From: Planctomycetota bacterium
Lineage (GTDB): Bacteria; Planctomycetota; Brocadiia; Brocadiales; Brocadiaceae
Direction of reading: 5' to 3'
Assembly: GCA_023261465.1 (NCBI GenBank)
Contig: JAHFOW010000199.1
Span: 1 to 5,309 of the forward strand
DNA: 5,309 nt
Numbering within the stretch: the stretch's first letter is position 1; each line of letters opens with the position of its first letter. The notes below the pieces were generated by a model. It saw only the letters and a program-made list of their open reading frames with translations. It made no database searches and was not told where the DNA came from. Below, piece after piece: positions 1 to 5,309 of the stretch. Made by a program: the position numbers and the translations under genes.

Positions 1-681
1 GGGGTGCCAACCAAATAATCAATCCCTCGGAAACGCATCTTTTCCAACATATCCCCGGTTGGAATTCCGCGATCCGTGAGCCAGGTGCGCCGAAATTTCC
101 CATACTGCTTTTCTATCCGGCACAGAAACGCCTCCAATGTTGCGGTATCTCTTGCTGTGCCAGCGAATAATCTTCCCCCCCAGCAGATCACCTATTGCGC
201 TACGCAAATACCACTCACGGTGAAAACGAAATTCGCTTCCCGGATCAATCAGCCGGTAACAAACCAACGCCTTCAGCATATTCAGCCAGCTTGTCCCCTT
301 GCGGCTTGACGGCAATCGTCGTCTCCAAAATGTGTCCAGTTCCAGAAGATTCCACACATGCAACCCCACCCAGCACGCGCCCCATTCCCGCGGACGGCGC
401 AATGCTATTTTGTCCAACTGCACCCGGATGGCCTCGCAAGCCATTACGGGCAATGCTTCCCGGTCATCCGGAAACAATGCCAGTTGTTTTGCCTGGGTCT
501 TTTCACCCGTAAACGCCTCTATCGTCCGAACCCATCCCGCCCGTTGGTTATAATTGAGTTCTTCCAGGTAGAGAACTTGCCGCTGTACCACTCTTCTTCC
601 GCTGGCCCGGCGGTTCTCTACTACGCTCCAATACCAGTGTGTTTTCTCGTCTTTCGTCCGTGATTTTTCTCGCAGAAACAT
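1..681 (-). pseudogene. IS1634/IS4-type DDE transposase, N-terminal part, frameshifted and internally deleted
   Basis: This is the first part of a cut-and-paste transposase; the C-terminal part lies beyond the left edge. The ATG at 681-679 opens with MFLREKSRTKDEKTHWYWSV, the typical opening of this family, and the frame is convincing to about residue 167 (ends ...AIGDLL at 183-181). There the frame breaks at a run of seven G (minus strand; C at 175-181). Shifting frame restores GEDYSLAQQ (about 178-152). A further shift gives RDTATLEAFL, then a stretch ending in TDRGIP and DYLVGTP, open to position 1. In intact relatives the LAQ and DTATL blocks are, from memory, roughly 80-100 residues apart and the gap holds the first catalytic Asp (DLTSTYF motif). 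Here they abut at about 150-155, so that segment is deleted. The Asp of DRGIP (72-74) survives. The formal ORF end at 19 is out of frame and meaningless. Family assignment is from recognised motifs; inactivity is inferred. Confidence 0.85.
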
Positions 682-755
682 GCAAGCATTTTCTCAGTTT
701 CCCGTGAATACGTCAATAGGGTAGGTCGGCACTACAAGCCGTTTTGAAAAATCAT

Positions 756-772
756 CCCTTGAAAATCAAGGG
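756..772. repeat. Perfect 7-bp inverted repeat (hairpin) upstream of the transposase
   Basis: The sequence CCCTTGA-AAA-TCAAGGG forms a perfect 7-bp stem (arms 756-762 and 766-772) with a 3-nt loop. It lies about 75 bp upstream of the transposase start, between the gene and the presumed tip of the insertion sequence. Several IS4-group elements use such structures near their ends to block transcription or translation reading in from outside. That role here is inferred. Confidence 0.6.
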
Positions 773-777
773 TTGCC

Positions 778-811
778 GGGCTATAAATGCCCAAAAAACC
801 CCGTTTTTTGG
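778..811. repeat. Two adjoining hairpins in the insertion-sequence end
   Basis: A 4-bp stem GGGC/GCCC (778-781 with 789-792, 7-nt loop) runs into a perfect 9-bp inverted repeat, CCAAAAAAC-CCC-GTTTTTTGG (arms 791-799 and 803-811). They share bases 791-792, so in RNA or single-stranded DNA the two structures would compete. The second has an A-tract, a GC closing pair and a T-tract in both directions, so it could also act as a weak bidirectional transcription stop. Confidence 0.55.
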
Positions 812-884
812 TGCGAATTGCGAAAGTCGGGTTAAATAAAATGAAAATTCCCGTATAATTGAATCATATAACAAGAAAAGGTAT

Positions 885-913
885 TTGACTATATCCCCTA
901 GAAGGCGTAAAAT
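885..913 (+). promoter_or_regulatory. Sigma-70-like promoter in front of the antitoxin relic and R-M genes
   Basis: TTGACT (885-890) is followed after exactly 17 bp by TAAAAT (908-913). Each hexamer matches the bacterial housekeeping consensus at 5 of 6 bases. Transcription would start near 920 and read into the antitoxin remnant at 976 and possibly on into the methyltransferase gene. It lies just outside the presumed insertion-sequence end. The motif match is seen directly; activity is inferred. Confidence 0.55.
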
Positions 914-975
914 TCTACCGGATTTAGTTTAAATATTAAGTTCCCCAAATAATATAAAATATTGAAAGAGAATAG

Positions 976-1068
976 ATGAAAATCGCCAAACGTCAACTTG
1001 TGGAGTTACGTTCCGGACGCGTGAAGGCCATCTCAGGAGATGAGGTGTTTTCTAAAATCCGAGAATAA
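976..1068 (+). pseudogene. Antitoxin remnant, 'putative addiction module component' family (C-terminal part)
   Basis: A 30-codon frame starts at ATG 976 and ends at TAA 1066-1068. Its core, KRQLVELRSGRVKAISGDEV followed by FSKIRE, resembles the C-terminal segment of short antitoxins of the addiction module component family, which commonly read like RRLxELxSGxVKxIPxxEVFxxIR. The full proteins are usually about 70-80 residues, and the N-terminal helical half is absent: in the same frame a TAG (973-975) and a TAA (955-957) lie directly upstream. A purine-rich GAAAGAG (964-970) sits 5 nt before the ATG, so a small peptide might still be made. No ParE/RelE-like toxin gene follows. I read this as the relic of a toxin-antitoxin module. 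With only about 30 residues the family call is moderate; a chance ORF is the alternative. Confidence 0.55.
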
Positions 1069-1193
1069 TGGAGTCAGCGAGAATATTCTATTATGATTTT
1101 TGGCTTTTCCTTTCACACTTCTATAATCAAGGTTTGATCCCAATTCTTTTCTGTATGAAGTCCCCGGAATTAGTGATTCCCGAGGTTAATTAA
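1068..1193 (+). CDS. Doubtful 41-codon ORF overlapping the antitoxin relic
   Basis: This frame begins at an ATG that shares its A with the TAA of the antitoxin remnant (TAATG at 1066-1070) and ends at TAA 1191-1193, just before the methyltransferase start. The peptide begins MESARIFYYDFWLFLSHFYN and ends SPELVIPEVN. I do not recognise it, and it does not resemble the opening of ParE/RelE toxins. The only argument for it is position: in toxin-antitoxin operons the toxin often overlaps the antitoxin stop in this way. Its composition is rich in aromatic residues, which fits AT-rich non-coding DNA equally well. Confidence 0.15.
   Translation: MESARIFYYDFWLFLSHFYNQGLIPILFCMKSPELVIPEVN
1100..1127 (+). 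promoter_or_regulatory. Possible promoter directly upstream of the methyltransferase gene
   Basis: TTGGCT (1100-1105, 4 of 6 to the -35 consensus) and a perfect TATAAT (1122-1127) are separated by 16 bp. Transcription would start near 1134 and give a leader of about 60 nt before the ATG at 1196. It is the nearest candidate start for the restriction-modification operon, but TATAAT by chance is not rare in AT-rich DNA. Confidence 0.35.
1182..1185 (+). promoter_or_regulatory. Ribosome binding site supporting the ATG at 1196
   Basis: GAGG (1182-1185) lies 10 nt before the ATG at 1196. This supports translation beginning at 1196, where the peptide has the family's N-terminus, and not at the internal TTG codons (1459, 1462), which have no comparable site. 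A small imperfect stem, GGAAT (1166-1170) with ATTCC (1176-1180), directly precedes it. Confidence 0.5.
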
Positions 1194-1195
1194 AC

Positions 1196-1390
1196 ATGAA
1201 AAACCTGAAAATATTGTACAAAGAACTGGATTTTGACTCTGGCGATTTGTTAACGGCTGCTGACAATCCTTCACTATGTCCAAAACAGAGTGATTGGCTG
1301 GAAAAGGGTGAATGGCTTGCCGCAGCTAAACGGGCTGGAGCTGAAAAGGTTTTTTTTGTTGAGAATAATCCCGTTGTTGTATTTGCATAA
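1196..1390 (+). pseudogene. N-terminal fragment of the N6-adenine DNA methyltransferase gene
   Basis: This 64-codon frame is the true beginning of the large methyltransferase gene that follows. It contains WLEKGEWLAAAKRAGAEKVF and ends ENNPVVVFA at a TAA (1388-1390), blocks that I recognise as the N-terminal domain of this methyltransferase family. Reading through the TAA in the same frame gives CSTDALSEKVKA (1391-1426). Moving one frame then gives LNRAWCLARPRLLFLASPGE (from 1426), which is how the domain normally continues. The gene is therefore broken twice within about 40 nt: a sense-to-stop change at 1388-1390 and the loss of one base, probably a C, from a CC(C) run at about 1425-1427. 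The fragment has a GAGG ribosome site. Alone it would be a non-functional peptide. Sequencing error could explain the missing base but less easily the TAA. Confidence 0.8.
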
Positions 1391-1458
1391 TGCTCGACTG
1401 ATGCTCTATCAGAAAAAGTCAAGGCCTCAACCGGGCATGGTGCCTTGCGCGTCCAAGA

Positions 1459-4374
1459 TTGTTGTTTCTTGCCTCTCCGGGAGAAATCACCGTTTATGAT
1501 CTGGCACAAAAGCCCGTTGTGGAAGAAAACCAGAATGAATGGAAAAACCTCAAACATCTGGAGATTCTTCATGATATCAAAAGTGTATCTGAAGGCTTAC
1601 AGCAGTTTCACAGAGACAATATCGAATCAGGACGTATTTTTGGTGATGAGCGTTTCGGCGATCTGAAAAATCGTGCGGACAAGGCGTTGATCAGTGATTT
1701 AAAGACGGTTCGCAGAGAACTTATAGATGCCGGACTTTCAGGCAAGAACGTTCGTTTTGCCCATGCGCTTATCGGTCGTTCTATATTTATCCGCTACCTT
1801 GAAGATCGTGGAGTCTTAACAGAAAATTACTTCCGCGAGGTTGCTGGAAAGAACGCGGACTGGATTGATTTACTGGTGAATCCACCGAAACGGGCAGGAA
1901 TTGATTTTTCAGCAAAAAAGACGTTTTATCAGCGTGTTCTCACAAACAAGGATTTCACCTATACCCTATTCAGGACATTGGCCAATGATTTTAACGGCGA
2001 TATGTTTCCTGATGTGAAAATAGAGGAACGGATTGTCTCCCAAAAGCACTTAACAAAAGTTCAGGGGCTTCTCTATGGCGATACCGGTATTCAGAGAAAG
2101 CTTTTCTTCTACTCTTATCAGTTCGATATAATTCCACTAGACCTGATCAGTTCTATTTATGAAGAGTTTTACCATTCTTCAGCAAATGAAAGCACGAAAA
2201 AGAGTATTGCCCGACAGGGTGGGGCGTATTACACCCCGCCGGTACTAGCAGAGTTCGTGCTTTCTCGTGTCTTGACAGTTGAAACAATAAAAAAAACACC
2301 CCGCATATTAGATCCTGCATGTGGCTCCGGCATCTTTCTTGTCGAAGCATTTCGCCGTATTGTGCGCTATCAATGGTACAGAAAAAAAGAACCACTAAGC
2401 TTTGATGCGCTAAAAATCATCCTAAAGGAACAGGTTGCAGGAATTGAAGTCAACGAAGAAGCCGCAAGGATTACCGCATTCAGTCTGTGCCTTTCCCTGC
2501 TGCATTATCTGGACCCTCCCGCTATTGACCAGCATATAAAACGAGGAAATAAACTGCCATGCTTGATTGCCACAGAGGAACATTCTCCAAATCATTACCA
2601 CTGCATCCTTCCCCAGAATGCCTTTCACGATACACTAATTGCGTCGAATCCTCTCTGGAAAAAACGTTTTGGAAGCGGATGCGCCGATGTAATTGTAGGA
2701 AACCCGCCCTGGGGAGAGCCGGGAAGGAAAGCCAATGCAGAAATAAAGACGCGGGAAGAAGACATGTTGGCATGGTGCACAGATAAGTCGATTGGCGATA
2801 AGGAACCTTCTCAGGCGTTTCTCTGGCGTGTCCTTGATTTCCTGAAGTCTGACGGAAAAGCCGGAATGCTTGTCTCCACAGGTGTATTGTTCAAACACGG
2901 TGATAAAAGCCAAAAATTTCGGGAGACGTGGCTTAATGCTGTTAGACTGACTGATGTCTATAACTTTATCCATGTAAGAAAATTCTTCTTTAAAGGAGTA
3001 ACTTCTCCATTTTTAACTATCTGCTTCGATAAGCAGAAGCAGGGTAGGCATTCTGTATGCTACTGGAGCGCAAAACAGGTCCAAAACATAAACAATATCC
3101 AGGCTGTCGTATTTTCGAAATATGACATGATTATATTGAGAGACAAGGTGTTGACAGACTCACAACTATGGAAACAGTTCTGGTTTGGCCGTTTTCTTGA
3201 TGCGTCACTACTGGAGAGATTATCAAGACATACAAAACTTGCCGATATTGTTGAACGTGACAAGTCTGGGCAAGGATACATAATTGCAGCAAAAAACAAG
3301 GTGGCAACGCAACTTCAAGCATATAAAAGTTTAGACATAAACAGTTTTACCAGATATGGCCAATTAAAATTTTTACGGCCACCAGGGAAAGTAGAACGAT
3401 TAGGAGTTCCAGACGTATATTCAGGTTTTCGATTATTGATTCAACGTGGCATCAGTGAAAAAGGAGCTGAAAAAGGGCAAATAGTTACCAGGTATGAATC
3501 TGATCCGTTTTGTTTTACCAATGCAATTCATGGAATCAAATTAAAAGAACCGGAGGATTGGAAATATCAGATACTCTTGGGCATTCTCTGGTCTTCTTTA
3601 ACTCGATATTTCTTTTTTATGATAACGTCAAATTGGGGACTATGGCATCATGAAATACATTTAGACGATGAGTTATTACAGTTGCCAATTATACTTGAGA
3701 AAGAAAGCCAGACTACCAAGCAGATTATCTCAATCGTCAATAAACTGCGCCGTTATCAGCCACCGGCAAAGGATATTTTACATCAAACTGGAATTACTGA
3801 AAGTACAATCAACACAAAACTAGAAGAAGAGCTAGACGAAGCCGTATTCGAGCTTTATGGTCTGAATGAGGAGCAGAGGGACTTGGTAAGGGACTGTTGT
3901 GAGGTCACGCTCCCGTTCTTCTATAAACCGTTCGACAGCGTTGCAGCAATGCCTGCGGTTGAGAATAACGATTTTTCGTGGATTGAAAGGTATGTATATA
4001 TCTTCTCCAGGCGATGGAATGCATACCTTGGAAATGACGAAGAAATACGGGCTGAAGTGCACGTTGGCGCCCATGGCAATATGGTAGCGATAGAGTTTTT
4101 CCCGGCGGAGAAAGACTCCCCCTGGGATTTGAAACCGAAAGATGATACCTGGAGCTACATACTTGAACAACTTGGCAAATCTCTGCCACAACCTATGGGA
4201 ACTTCACAGATTCTTTTGGACGGCTTAGTCCATGTCGTCTCTGAACAAGGGATCATTATTATTAAGCGTAATGAGAAGCGTTTCTGGACTCGAAGCCTGG
4301 CCAGAGAGGATGCGGACGCAACGATCTGCAAAGCGATGGTAAACACTATGCCAGAAGAAGCAAGGAGTCGCTAA
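1459..4374 (+). CDS. Eco57I/type IIG-like N6-adenine DNA methyltransferase, body of a frameshifted gene
   Basis: The protein would transfer a methyl group from S-adenosylmethionine to N6 of adenine at a specific DNA site. Numbering from the TTG at 1459 (971 residues): a helical block typical of these enzymes (101-120, ending IRYLEDRGVL), GGAYYTPP (254-261, motif X region), DPACGSG (285-291, SAM-binding motif I), GIEVNEEA (328-335), the catalytic NPPW (415-418), then a long region (about 480-750) holding the target-recognition domain and the ILWSSLTRYFF / NWGLWHHEI blocks usual near its end. The C-terminal 200 residues contain LDEAVFELYGLNEEQRDLV and a strand-rich tail. I see no PD-(D/E)XK nuclease motif, so it differs from true type IIG fusions. 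The frame is open from 1402 and continues the fragment at 1196-1390; the TTG is only a formal start, with no good ribosome site and no in-frame ATG for about 180 codons. The restored protein would be about 1059 residues. All catalytic motifs survive, so weak reinitiation could still give an active enzyme. Confidence 0.9.
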   Translation: MLFLASPGEITVYDLAQKPVVEENQNEWKNLKHLEILHDIKSVSEGLQQFHRDNIESGRIFGDERFGDLKNRADKALISDLKTVRRELIDAGLSGKNVRFAHALIGRSIFIRYLEDRGVLTENYFREVAGKNADWIDLLVNPPKRAGIDFSAKKTFYQRVLTNKDFTYTLFRTLANDFNGDMFPDVKIEERIVSQKHLTKVQGLLYGDTGIQRKLFFYSYQFDIIPLDLISSIYEEFYHSSANESTKKSIARQGGAYYTPPVLAEFVLSRVLTVETIKKTPRILDPACGSGIFLVEAFRRIVRYQWYRKKEPLSFDALKIILKEQVAGIEVNEEAARITAFSLCLSLLHYLDPPAIDQHIKRGNKLPCLIATEEHSPNHYHCILPQNAFHDTLIASNPLWKKRFGSGCADVIVGNPPWGEPGRKANAEIKTREEDMLAWCTDKSIGDKEPSQAFLWRVLDFLKSDGKAGMLVSTGVLFKHGDKSQKFRETWLNAVRLTDVYNFIHVRKFFFKGVTSPFLTICFDKQKQGRHSVCYWSAKQVQNINNIQAVVFSKYDMIILRDKVLTDSQLWKQFWFGRFLDASLLERLSRHTKLADIVERDKSGQGYIIAAKNKVATQLQAYKSLDINSFTRYGQLKFLRPPGKVERLGVPDVYSGFRLLIQRGISEKGAEKGQIVTRYESDPFCFTNAIHGIKLKEPEDWKYQILLGILWSSLTRYFFFMITSNWGLWHHEIHLDDELLQLPIILEKESQTTKQIISIVNKLRRYQPPAKDILHQTGITESTINTKLEEELDEAVFELYGLNEEQRDLVRDCCEVTLPFFYKPFDSVAAMPAVENNDFSWIERYVYIFSRRWNAYLGNDEEIRAEVHVGAHGNMVAIEFFPAEKDSPWDLKPKDDTWSYILEQLGKSLPQPMGTSQILLDGLVHVVSEQGIIIIKRNEKRFWTRSLAREDADATICKAMVNTMPEEARSR
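4362..4367 (+). promoter_or_regulatory. Strong ribosome binding site of the nuclease gene
   Basis: AAGGAG (4362-4367) lies 6 nt before the ATG at 4374, inside the last codons of the methyltransferase gene. This fixes the start of the downstream gene and suggests translational coupling through the TAATG overlap. Confidence 0.7.
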
Positions 4375-5084
4375 TGACAAGACTCCCTCTTCCCTCATTT
4401 ACAATACTGTGGCAACGACATAAAAAACTCTATTGTGAAATTTTCTTAGCAGCACTTCAAGAGTTGTGCAATAAAAAATTGACAGTCAACGAAAATAATA
4501 TTTCCCTTGTACTTTATCCCATACTGAATAAGGTTTGCTTTTGTCTCAGTAAATCCAAAAACATTGAGGTTCCAACCCCTAATCCAGAACGTCCCAAATT
4601 CCCAGTTATTGAGAATGAAATAGATGATGAAAGCATTGGAAAACGTCCCGATTTTACTTGTAATCATCTTAATCCATTTGCGGAATCCCCTGAAGAACAT
4701 GAAATTCCGTTGCATGTAGAATGCAAACTGCTTGGGCAACCTAAACCATCAAGCCCGTCCTGGAAGTTTAACGAAAACTATGTAACAAATGGGATTAAAC
4801 GTTTTGACTCAAAAAGTCACGAGTATGGCAAACGCGCTTCATCCGGCCTGATGATCGGCTATATTATCAGTATGGAACCAAAGACAATACTTGATGAGGT
4901 AAATAATTGCCAAAGAAGAGAACTGCCCGATAACCCCTGCATCAAATTTACCTTCGAAAAAGAAAAAACGTTTCAGTCGTATCAAAAGCTGAAAAGGAAA
5001 ACGATAAAACCAAGCGACTTTAATTTGATTCATATTTGGGCGGATTTGAGGAGATGGACAAGCGGCGAAGGAGTTGCATATTAA
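4374..5084 (+). CDS. Probable PD-(D/E)XK restriction endonuclease partner of the methyltransferase
   Basis: This 236-residue protein most likely cuts DNA lacking the modification made by the upstream methyltransferase. It carries a PD-(D/E)XK-type core: RPDF with D93, then HVECKLLG with E116 and K118, 23 residues from D to E, with the hydrophobic strand context expected of that fold. Further blocks that look conserved are NENYVTNGIKRFDS (133-146), HEYGKRASSGLMIGYIIS (149-166) and LIHIWADLR (218-226). An acidic helix near the N-terminus contains E22. There is no signal peptide or membrane segment. The start is well supported by AAGGAG and a 1-nt overlap (TAATG) with the methyltransferase, so both are one operon. 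No separate promoter is visible. The last bases of the stop codon coincide with a mobile-element insertion at 5084. I recognise the arrangement as a methyltransferase-nuclease pair, but not a named enzyme or a recognition site. A nickase or methyl-directed nuclease is possible. Confidence 0.75.
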   Translation: MTRLPLPSFTILWQRHKKLYCEIFLAALQELCNKKLTVNENNISLVLYPILNKVCFCLSKSKNIEVPTPNPERPKFPVIENEIDDESIGKRPDFTCNHLNPFAESPEEHEIPLHVECKLLGQPKPSSPSWKFNENYVTNGIKRFDSKSHEYGKRASSGLMIGYIISMEPKTILDEVNNCQRRELPDNPCIKFTFEKEKTFQSYQKLKRKTIKPSDFNLIHIWADLRRWTSGEGVAY

Positions 5085-5184
5085 CAGGCTGTCTGAGAAT
5101 ACATAATTGCGAAAATTCTGATATTGATTAATAAGGATTTATGACACGGAAATTTCCGAAAAAGTCAATTCTCGGACAGCCTGT
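5084..5184. mobile_element. MITE-like 101-bp element with 17-bp terminal inverted repeats
   Basis: ACAGGCTGTCTGAGAAT (5084-5100) and ATTCTCGGACAGCCTGT (5168-5184) are inverted repeats that match at 16 of 17 positions; the single difference (T5094/G5174) is still a G-U pair in RNA. TTA flanks both ends (5081-5083 and 5185-5187) and would fit a 3-bp target duplication of the kind made by IS5-group elements. The interior codes for nothing and has a perfect 12-bp palindrome, CGGAAATTTCCG. Removing the element and one TTA restores a continuous frame for the nuclease gene ending ...AYYN-stop, which supports insertion as the cause. Alternatively it is simply a long-stem transcription terminator; it could serve as one in either case. 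Confidence 0.55.
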
Positions 5185-5309
5185 TTATAATTGATAAATT
5201 ATTCATTTACGGCGGCATGACCTTGAACTGGCAAGACCCTTACGATACAATACGAAGGCGCAATGTATCGCGTAACCTATCTGGTAATGAAAGGAAGGGG
5301 CAAGCAAAT
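5185..5309 (+). other. Right-edge segment without an identifiable gene
   Basis: Two short frames run off the right edge. One starts at ATG 5217 (MTLNWQDPYDTIRRR...), preceded by a weak GGCGG. The other follows TGA 5224-5226 and reads GKTLTIQYEGAMYRVTYLVM (5230-5289), with a possible internal ATG at 5263. The second looks more protein-like because of its alternating hydrophobic pattern, but I cannot assign it to a family. It could be the start or a broken piece of a gene continuing beyond the window. The minus strand also has a short frame with no recognisable content. Confidence 0.2.

Larger units (their letters stand above)
1..835 (-). mobile_element. Decayed insertion sequence, tpase-proximal end (outer boundary approximate)
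   Basis: The transposase remnant plus about 150 bp of non-coding DNA beyond its start codon is taken as the left-over end of an IS1634-like insertion sequence. The non-coding part contains three hairpins (756-811) and then a GC-richer block, GCGAATTGCGAAAGTCGGG (813-831). The DNA becomes distinctly AT-rich directly after it. This base-composition change is why I place the element's tip near 831-840. The opposite end is outside the window, so no terminal inverted repeat can be matched and no target duplication can be shown. The boundary is an inference. Confidence 0.4.

Noticed and set aside
19..180. C-terminal 50 residues of the 220-residue transposase ORF
   Set aside because: They are out of frame after the seven-G run; the recognisable transposase motifs lie in the other two minus-strand frames.
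76..663. Several plus-strand ORFs of 77-105 residues across the transposase
   Set aside because: They are antisense shadows of a recognisable transposase frame, with no protein-family features.
682..720. Minus-strand promoter for the transposase: TTGACG (716-711) with GAAAAT (693-688), 17-bp spacing
   Set aside because: The -10 matches only 4 of 6 and the implied transcript would start at or next to the start codon, leaving no leader.
951..963. AATAT-AAA-ATATT palindrome as an antitoxin operator
   Set aside because: A 5-bp AT-only palindrome in AT-rich DNA is expected by chance and nothing else supports an operator.
1290..1499. Plus-strand ORF of 69 residues bridging the damaged junction
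   Set aside because: It is a third-frame shadow; the family motifs are in the other two plus-strand frames on either side.
1186..1572. Minus-strand ORF of 128 residues over the methyltransferase N-terminus
   Set aside because: It is antisense to clear family sequence on the plus strand and has no recognisable content.
1196..5084. Complete BREX or DISARM system
   Set aside because: Only a methyltransferase and a small nuclease are present; no helicase, PglZ-type phosphatase or DrmA/DrmB/DrmC-like gene is in the window.
1..5309. CRISPR array, tRNA, rRNA or riboswitch
   Set aside because: No regularly spaced direct repeats, no tRNA-like cloverleaf and no recognisable RNA motif was seen on either strand by eye.

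Overview
The window looks like an accessory, defence-type locus in a bacterium of moderate GC content. The three protein families resemble ones I associate with environmental bacteria such as anammox planctomycetes or deltaproteobacteria. That assignment is a weak inference and nothing in the sequence fixes the taxon.

Layout from left to right. Positions 1-681 (minus strand, running off the left edge) are the N-terminal part of an IS1634/IS4-type DDE transposase. It is decayed: there is a frameshift at a run of seven G, and an internal deletion has removed the segment with the first catalytic Asp. The remaining end of the element probably extends to about 835 and carries three closely packed hairpins. 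Positions 850-1195 contain no large gene. They hold a good sigma-70-like promoter (885-913), a 30-codon remnant matching the C-terminal end of 'putative addiction module component' antitoxins (976-1068), an overlapping 41-codon ORF of doubtful reality, a second promoter-like pair (1100-1127) and a Shine-Dalgarno sequence before 1196.

Positions 1196-5084 are a restriction-modification-like operon. The first gene is an Eco57I/type IIG-like N6-adenine DNA methyltransferase of about 1059 residues. It is interrupted close to its N-terminus by an in-frame TAA (1388-1390) and a 1-nt deletion (about 1425-1427), while the catalytic and recognition parts are open from 1402 to 4374. The second gene (4374-5084) overlaps it by one base (TAATG). 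It encodes a 236-residue protein with a PD-(D/E)XK-type signature (D93, E116-C-K118) and is the likely restriction endonuclease partner. If both work, the methyltransferase would protect host sites and the nuclease would cut unmodified DNA.

Directly after the nuclease gene is a 101-bp MITE-like element (5084-5184) with 17-bp terminal inverted repeats and a possible TTA target duplication. Its first base completes the stop codon of the nuclease gene. The last 120 bases hold no gene that can be named.

The main points of interest are the damaged methyltransferase next to an intact nuclease frame, the stop codon built by a mobile-element insertion, and the stack of decayed mobile and addiction-module relics in front of the operon.
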